From JBKEDH01 sp047975295 (GTDB taxonomy: Bacteria; Bacteroidota; Bacteroidia; Flavobacteriales; Flavobacteriaceae), in assembly GCA_047975295.1 (NCBI GenBank), contig JBKEDH010000134.1, forward strand, positions 1-8,919: a stretch of 8,919 nucleotides of DNA, written 5' to 3'. Shown here piece after piece: positions 5,896 through 8,919 of this stretch. Position numbers and translations under genes: made by a program. The stretch's first letter is position 1. Every line of letters starts with the position of its first letter. The notes beneath the pieces were generated by a model. It was not told the DNA's origin. It saw nothing but the letters and a program-made list of their open reading frames with translations, and searched no databases.

Positions 5896-7380
5896 TCAGT
5901 TTTTTAATTTTTCCGAAACAACATTACCTTTTTCATCAATTACCGTGTAAGCAGACATTCCTATTATTTTCCTTTTACGCAATTGGTAACTGCCATTTTC
6001 TTCCAAATGATTTAAATAAGTTTGATTTTTGCTTAAAGCAGAAAACAAAACCCTAAACAAATTTACATTGGTTTTTAGCTCTTCATCATATTTTGAGTTT
6101 TCGATACCGTTCCATTTGATGGCACACAAAGTACTAAATATGGAATTAATTAGAAGTTTTTCTGTAGTAGAATGAAATTCATCAAAATTTTCTATACCAA
6201 GCCAACCGCCATGGTCGGCAGCCAAAATGATTATGGCATTGGGATCCTTTTCATTTATTAGATTTACTATTTTTTTTACCCAGATATCGGCTTCCTTAAT
6301 TTTTATTAAATAATCATGGCGTTCGTCTTCAACAGATTTTTTAAAGTGAACGTGGTGAGGCAGTAACTTTTCAATAAAAAAGAATTTGGGTTTTGTGCTC
6401 TCCATATGGGTGCTGAGTATATTTTCCAAATCTTTGTAAACATCTTTTACGACATCTTCTCCACTACTAAAAAGAGAAATTTCTTTTTCGGCAATATTCT
6501 GATAATCATATTTATTCTTGGCAAAATCCATCTGAAAGTATTCGTCTTCAGCTAAAAAATAATTTGCATAACCATTATTTTTCAATATACTAATAACGCT
6601 GTTGCTGCCATTTATTACTGTTCTTACCCGGGGCATTTCTATAGCTGGAAAAAAAGTTTCGCCAAAGTAGTGCTGCTTCATTGCAAATATGGAAGCATTG
6701 GACACCACCGAAGATGGGTAATTGCTCCTAAAACCATCATAAACCTTAAAGTGGTTCTCTTTCAACCATTCGTACAAATCACTACTTGATTTATACAGTT
6801 CATTTTCCAAAGTTTTTTGGTTCACGTGGCCATCTGGTTGAATAAAATAGATATTGGGGGTTTCTTTAAATTTTACCGAAAGAATATCGTCCGGTAAATG
6901 CAGCCAGTTATCTGTTGTTAAAAATTGGTTGTACAAATTGGGTATTAACCTGGGAGCCACCAACAAAGCCATCAACAACTGAAAGACAATAACCTTTTTA
7001 AGATGATTTTTTAATAAAAACGCTAAAGCCAACGCTATTGCCAAGCCCACTATTAAGATGTCCGTTTCCAGTCCCCAAACACTTATTATGGCCAACAACA
7101 CAAAACAGCTATAGTTAACGAGTGAAAACAAGAGCATTTCAAACTTCTTTAAACGGGGCCGTTTGGCTATTGCTATTTTTATAAAGTACGATAACAAAAT
7201 GGGGGCTATTAAGAACAATAAAGCAAAAGCAACAAAATGTCTTACCGAATTGATTAGTGTAAAATTGGAGTTGTAATATTTTAGATAAGGATAGATACCT
7301 GCCGATAAGCCTATAAGCCAAGGTATATTTTTTGTGCTATCCAAAAAGTTTATAATGTATGCCCTAATTTTTTTTATCAT
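5896..7380 (-). CDS. Membrane-anchored alkaline phosphatase/sulfatase-superfamily enzyme (possible phospho- or sulfo-group transferase/hydrolase)
   Basis: A 494-aa protein with about five N-terminal hydrophobic helices (roughly 18-33, 46-72, 84-103, 107-124 and 128-145) and a catalytic domain expected in the periplasm. The domain starts NIYFIQPDGHVN (176-187), where D183 is the likely first metal ligand. SNYPSSVVSNAS (219-230) matches the nucleophile region; S224 sits where related proteins often have Thr. LLPHHVHF (339-346) and AADHGG (387-392, D389/H390) supply further metal ligands, so the site looks intact. Such proteins include phosphoethanolamine/phosphoglycerol transferases, which decorate glycans, and sulfatases. 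Sequence alone does not tell these apart. Its ATG lies inside the end of the preceding kinase/methyltransferase gene (17-base overlap), implying translational coupling. Addition or removal of a charged group on the exported polysaccharide is the likely role. Confidence 0.8.
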   Translation of the reverse strand: MIKKIRAYIINFLDSTKNIPWLIGLSAGIYPYLKYYNSNFTLINSVRHFVAFALLFLIAPILLSYFIKIAIAKRPRLKKFEMLLFSLVNYSCFVLLAIISVWGLETDILIVGLAIALALAFLLKNHLKKVIVFQLLMALLVAPRLIPNLYNQFLTTDNWLHLPDDILSVKFKETPNIYFIQPDGHVNQKTLENELYKSSSDLYEWLKENHFKVYDGFRSNYPSSVVSNASIFAMKQHYFGETFFPAIEMPRVRTVINGSNSVISILKNNGYANYFLAEDEYFQMDFAKNKYDYQNIAEKEISLFSSGEDVVKDVYKDLENILSTHMESTKPKFFFIEKLLPHHVHFKKSVEDERHDYLIKIKEADIWVKKIVNLINEKDPNAIIILAADHGGWLGIENFDEFHSTTEKLLINSIFSTLCAIKWNGIENSKYDEELKTNVNLFRVLFSALSKNQTYLNHLEENGSYQLRKRKIIGMSAYTVIDEKGNVVSEKLKN

Positions 7381-8776
7381 CTTTAACCTTTAATAAATAC
7401 ATAACACGCTCGGAACCATCTATTTTCTGTTTTTCAACAACATCAAAATAACTGCTATATGCTTCCTCAAAAAACTCAATATTATAAAAATTGAAATGCT
7501 TCCTAAATTCCCTTTTAGCACTCAACAGTCTTTCCACCCAAGAATCTTCCCTTTTTGGAAACTCAATAATTAAATATTTGGAAAATGAAGCAAAAAATTC
7601 GGCCGACATTTTAAAAGGAATATTGCCCGATAATGACATGTGGTGGATAACAGCCAAAGCCATTGTGAGGTCTGGTTTGAACAATTGTATTCTTTCCAAA
7701 AATGATTGGCGTTCCTTATTGTTGAAACCAACAGCTGGCGATGGACTTAAAATATCCTGAACAAATGGTGTTATATAGGTTTCTTCACTGCTGTTTAAAT
7801 TTTTGTGGTTGTAACTTACCGCATTATTATCTATATCGCAGACCAATGCCTGTTTTAATTTTCTATTAATCTGTCTAACAAAAGTGCCGTCATTCCCGCC
7901 AACATCAATCAATGTTTTGATTTTCAAATCATCAACCCATTTATTAATGATTTTTGATTTTTGAAGAAATGCGGATTTTGTATAATTGGTTTTACTGTAG
8001 TAGTCACTCCATTCTGATGGTTCTTTAACTTCTATCTTTTTTATAAAGCCATACAAACTCTTGATGATGTTCAACTGAGCCTGTTTTGATAATGAAGCTT
8101 TTTTCGACTTTCCTTTGTAATCGTCCTTATATTCATTTTCATACTTGGCAAGCAAATGTACATTTGAGTAAACAAAAGGATTCAGTTTGGTTTTAAAGGG
8201 CAGCATTGAAGACACCATCTTTATCGGCACCCCATCAATAAAAGTCCCCATTAACTTCAACATATCAGCTCCCCTATATTTTGCCAAAAGCAGCGGGCCT
8301 AAAAAATGTAAAACAAACTGTTTATATGCTCGCCATGGCTCGTTTTCCCTGTAAAAATCGAAAGACAATGTATCCATAAAAATAGCTTTCCCTTTATGAA
8401 AGGTAACATTGAAGGCAGATGCGTCTTTTAACGACATGCCATTGTCCAGACAGAATTTTTGAATTTTGAGAGTCAATAGGGCAGCCTCTTTATATTGACT
8501 AAAACTCCATTCGTAGGGATAGATTATAAATGGAATCTGTTCCGGCTGAATAACTATTTTGGTTTTATCATGAAGAAGTTCTTCATGCTTAATCAAAAAG
8601 CCGGTGAAAAATAGTTTTTTGAACAGCCCTTTTTCTTTTAGAGCTGCGTATTGATCAAAATAAATGGGATTAATCTGTCGTTTCACAACACCTTCTTCAA
8701 TAAAAACAGAACCCGAAGGATCTCTGAACGAAGCAGAATAATTTTGTTTATCTATCACTTTTTGACTTCTTTTCAA
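7364..8776 (-). CDS. Two-domain protein: kinase-like N-terminus plus class I SAM-dependent methyltransferase
   Basis: A 470-aa soluble protein, first gene of the leftward train. The C-terminal domain (about 255-465) is a Rossmann methyltransferase: TLIDVGGNDGTF (288-299) is the SAM-binding motif I, CDID (313-316) ends strand 2, and ALAVIHHM (373-380) fits motif IV. The N-terminal part carries SLKDASAFNV (115-124) and AIFMDTLSFDF (131-141). The D118-N123-D135 spacing resembles the catalytic loop and DFG-like aspartate of the protein/small-molecule kinase fold, but a clear nucleotide-binding glycine loop is not evident. I recall similar proteins annotated as NoeA-like methyltransferases. The start is uncertain: TTG at 8776 is the first usable codon after an in-frame TAA, and GTG at 8758 is an alternative. 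No ATG exists before residue 114. A role in methylating or capping the glycan is inferred. Confidence 0.8.
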   Translation of the reverse strand: MKRSQKVIDKQNYSASFRDPSGSVFIEEGVVKRQINPIYFDQYAALKEKGLFKKLFFTGFLIKHEELLHDKTKIVIQPEQIPFIIYPYEWSFSQYKEAALLTLKIQKFCLDNGMSLKDASAFNVTFHKGKAIFMDTLSFDFYRENEPWRAYKQFVLHFLGPLLLAKYRGADMLKLMGTFIDGVPIKMVSSMLPFKTKLNPFVYSNVHLLAKYENEYKDDYKGKSKKASLSKQAQLNIIKSLYGFIKKIEVKEPSEWSDYYSKTNYTKSAFLQKSKIINKWVDDLKIKTLIDVGGNDGTFVRQINRKLKQALVCDIDNNAVSYNHKNLNSSEETYITPFVQDILSPSPAVGFNNKERQSFLERIQLFKPDLTMALAVIHHMSLSGNIPFKMSAEFFASFSKYLIIEFPKREDSWVERLLSAKREFRKHFNFYNIEFFEEAYSSYFDVVEKQKIDGSERVMYLLKVKDDKKN

Positions 8777-8838
8777 AATTGGAATTAGGGATATCGTGCT
8801 CGGCTATGAGTAGTAGCGTGGGTTAAAAATTAACTATG

Positions 8839-8871
8839 TAAATATACGCAAACCAAAACGTATATCAAAAA
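8839..8871 (-). promoter_or_regulatory. Putative Bacteroidota-type promoter for the leftward gene train
   Basis: On the minus strand TTTTTG (8871-8866) is followed after 19 bases by TATATTTA (8846-8839). This matches the Bacteroidota housekeeping pattern (TTTG at -33, TAnnTTTG at -7) at seven of eight positions of the -7 box. Transcription would start roughly at 8832 and give a leader of about 55 bases before the TTG start of the kinase/methyltransferase gene. The call rests on motif and position alone. In AT-rich DNA such matches also arise by chance. Confidence 0.4.
8843..8864. repeat. TATACG-N10-CGTATA inverted repeat in the putative promoter
   Basis: A perfect 6-base inverted repeat (8843-8848 and 8859-8864) separated by 10 bases lies almost entirely in the spacer between the putative -33 and -7 boxes. 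Half-site spacing of about one and a half helical turns, and its location, would fit a dimeric transcription factor site. It may equally be a chance palindrome. Confidence 0.3.
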
Positions 8872-8919
8872 TATTCCAAGTAGGTAAGAGGAAGCTATTA
8901 CTTATAGCCATTGTTGGCA

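Noticed and set aside
8894..8908. A GCTAT-N5-ATAGC hairpin near the right edge, considered as a terminator of a gene to the right.
   Set aside because: The stem has five mostly AT pairs and no T run follows it on the minus strand, so it is too weak to call.
8834..8919. A minus-strand frame open from the right edge to a TAG at 8836-8834, which could be the tail of a gene to the right.
   Set aside because: It is only 28 codons long, the peptide has no recognisable features, and the putative promoter lies within it. Chance opening is as likely.

Overview
This window looks like part of a surface-polysaccharide (O-antigen or capsule type) gene cluster from a Bacteroidota bacterium, most likely a flavobacterium. 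The evidence is AT-rich sequence, few strong Shine-Dalgarno sites, a promoter-like element of the Bacteroidota TTTG / TAnnTTTG type, and protein sequences that read like flavobacterial glycan-cluster members. No rRNA, tRNA, CRISPR array, insertion sequence or origin was seen.

Layout. The left quarter (1-1993) reads rightward: the last codons of an upstream gene, then two tightly spaced GT2 glycosyltransferases, each with a long poly-A run inside its coding sequence. They converge, with only 22 bases between stop codons, on a leftward gene train that fills the rest of the window. In transcription order (right to left) this train holds: a putative promoter with an embedded inverted repeat (8839-8871); a kinase-like plus SAM-methyltransferase two-domain protein; a membrane-anchored alkaline-phosphatase/sulfatase-superfamily enzyme; a FemAB-like GNAT acyltransferase; a DegT/FdtB-type PLP aminotransferase; a WzxE-like flippase; a 29-codon relic with a GT2-like N-terminus; and an FdtA/QdtA-type sugar 3,4-ketoisomerase. 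Genes overlap or lie within 6 bases of each other, except for the 125-base flippase-fdtA gap that contains the relic.

How they work together (inference). FdtA and the aminotransferase would convert dTDP-4-keto-6-deoxyglucose to a dTDP-3-amino-3,6-dideoxyhexose (Fuc3N or Qui3N). The FemAB-like protein is the best local candidate to N-acylate it, in place of the usual left-handed beta-helix acetyltransferase. The GT2 enzymes add sugars to a lipid-linked repeat, and the flippase moves it across the inner membrane. The kinase/methyltransferase protein and the phosphatase-superfamily enzyme look like modifying or capping functions. The dTDP-glucose synthase and 4,6-dehydratase (RmlA/RmlB), the initiating phosphoglycosyltransferase, the polymerase and the chain-length regulator are not in the window.

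Points most worth a second look: the kinase-like/methyltransferase fusion coupled to a phosphatase-superfamily enzyme; the acyltransferase-aminotransferase-flippase-(GT relic) order, which parallels wecD-wecE-wzxE-wecF of enterobacterial common antigen; the eroded GT2 start after the flippase; and the slippage-prone A tracts in both glycosyltransferases.
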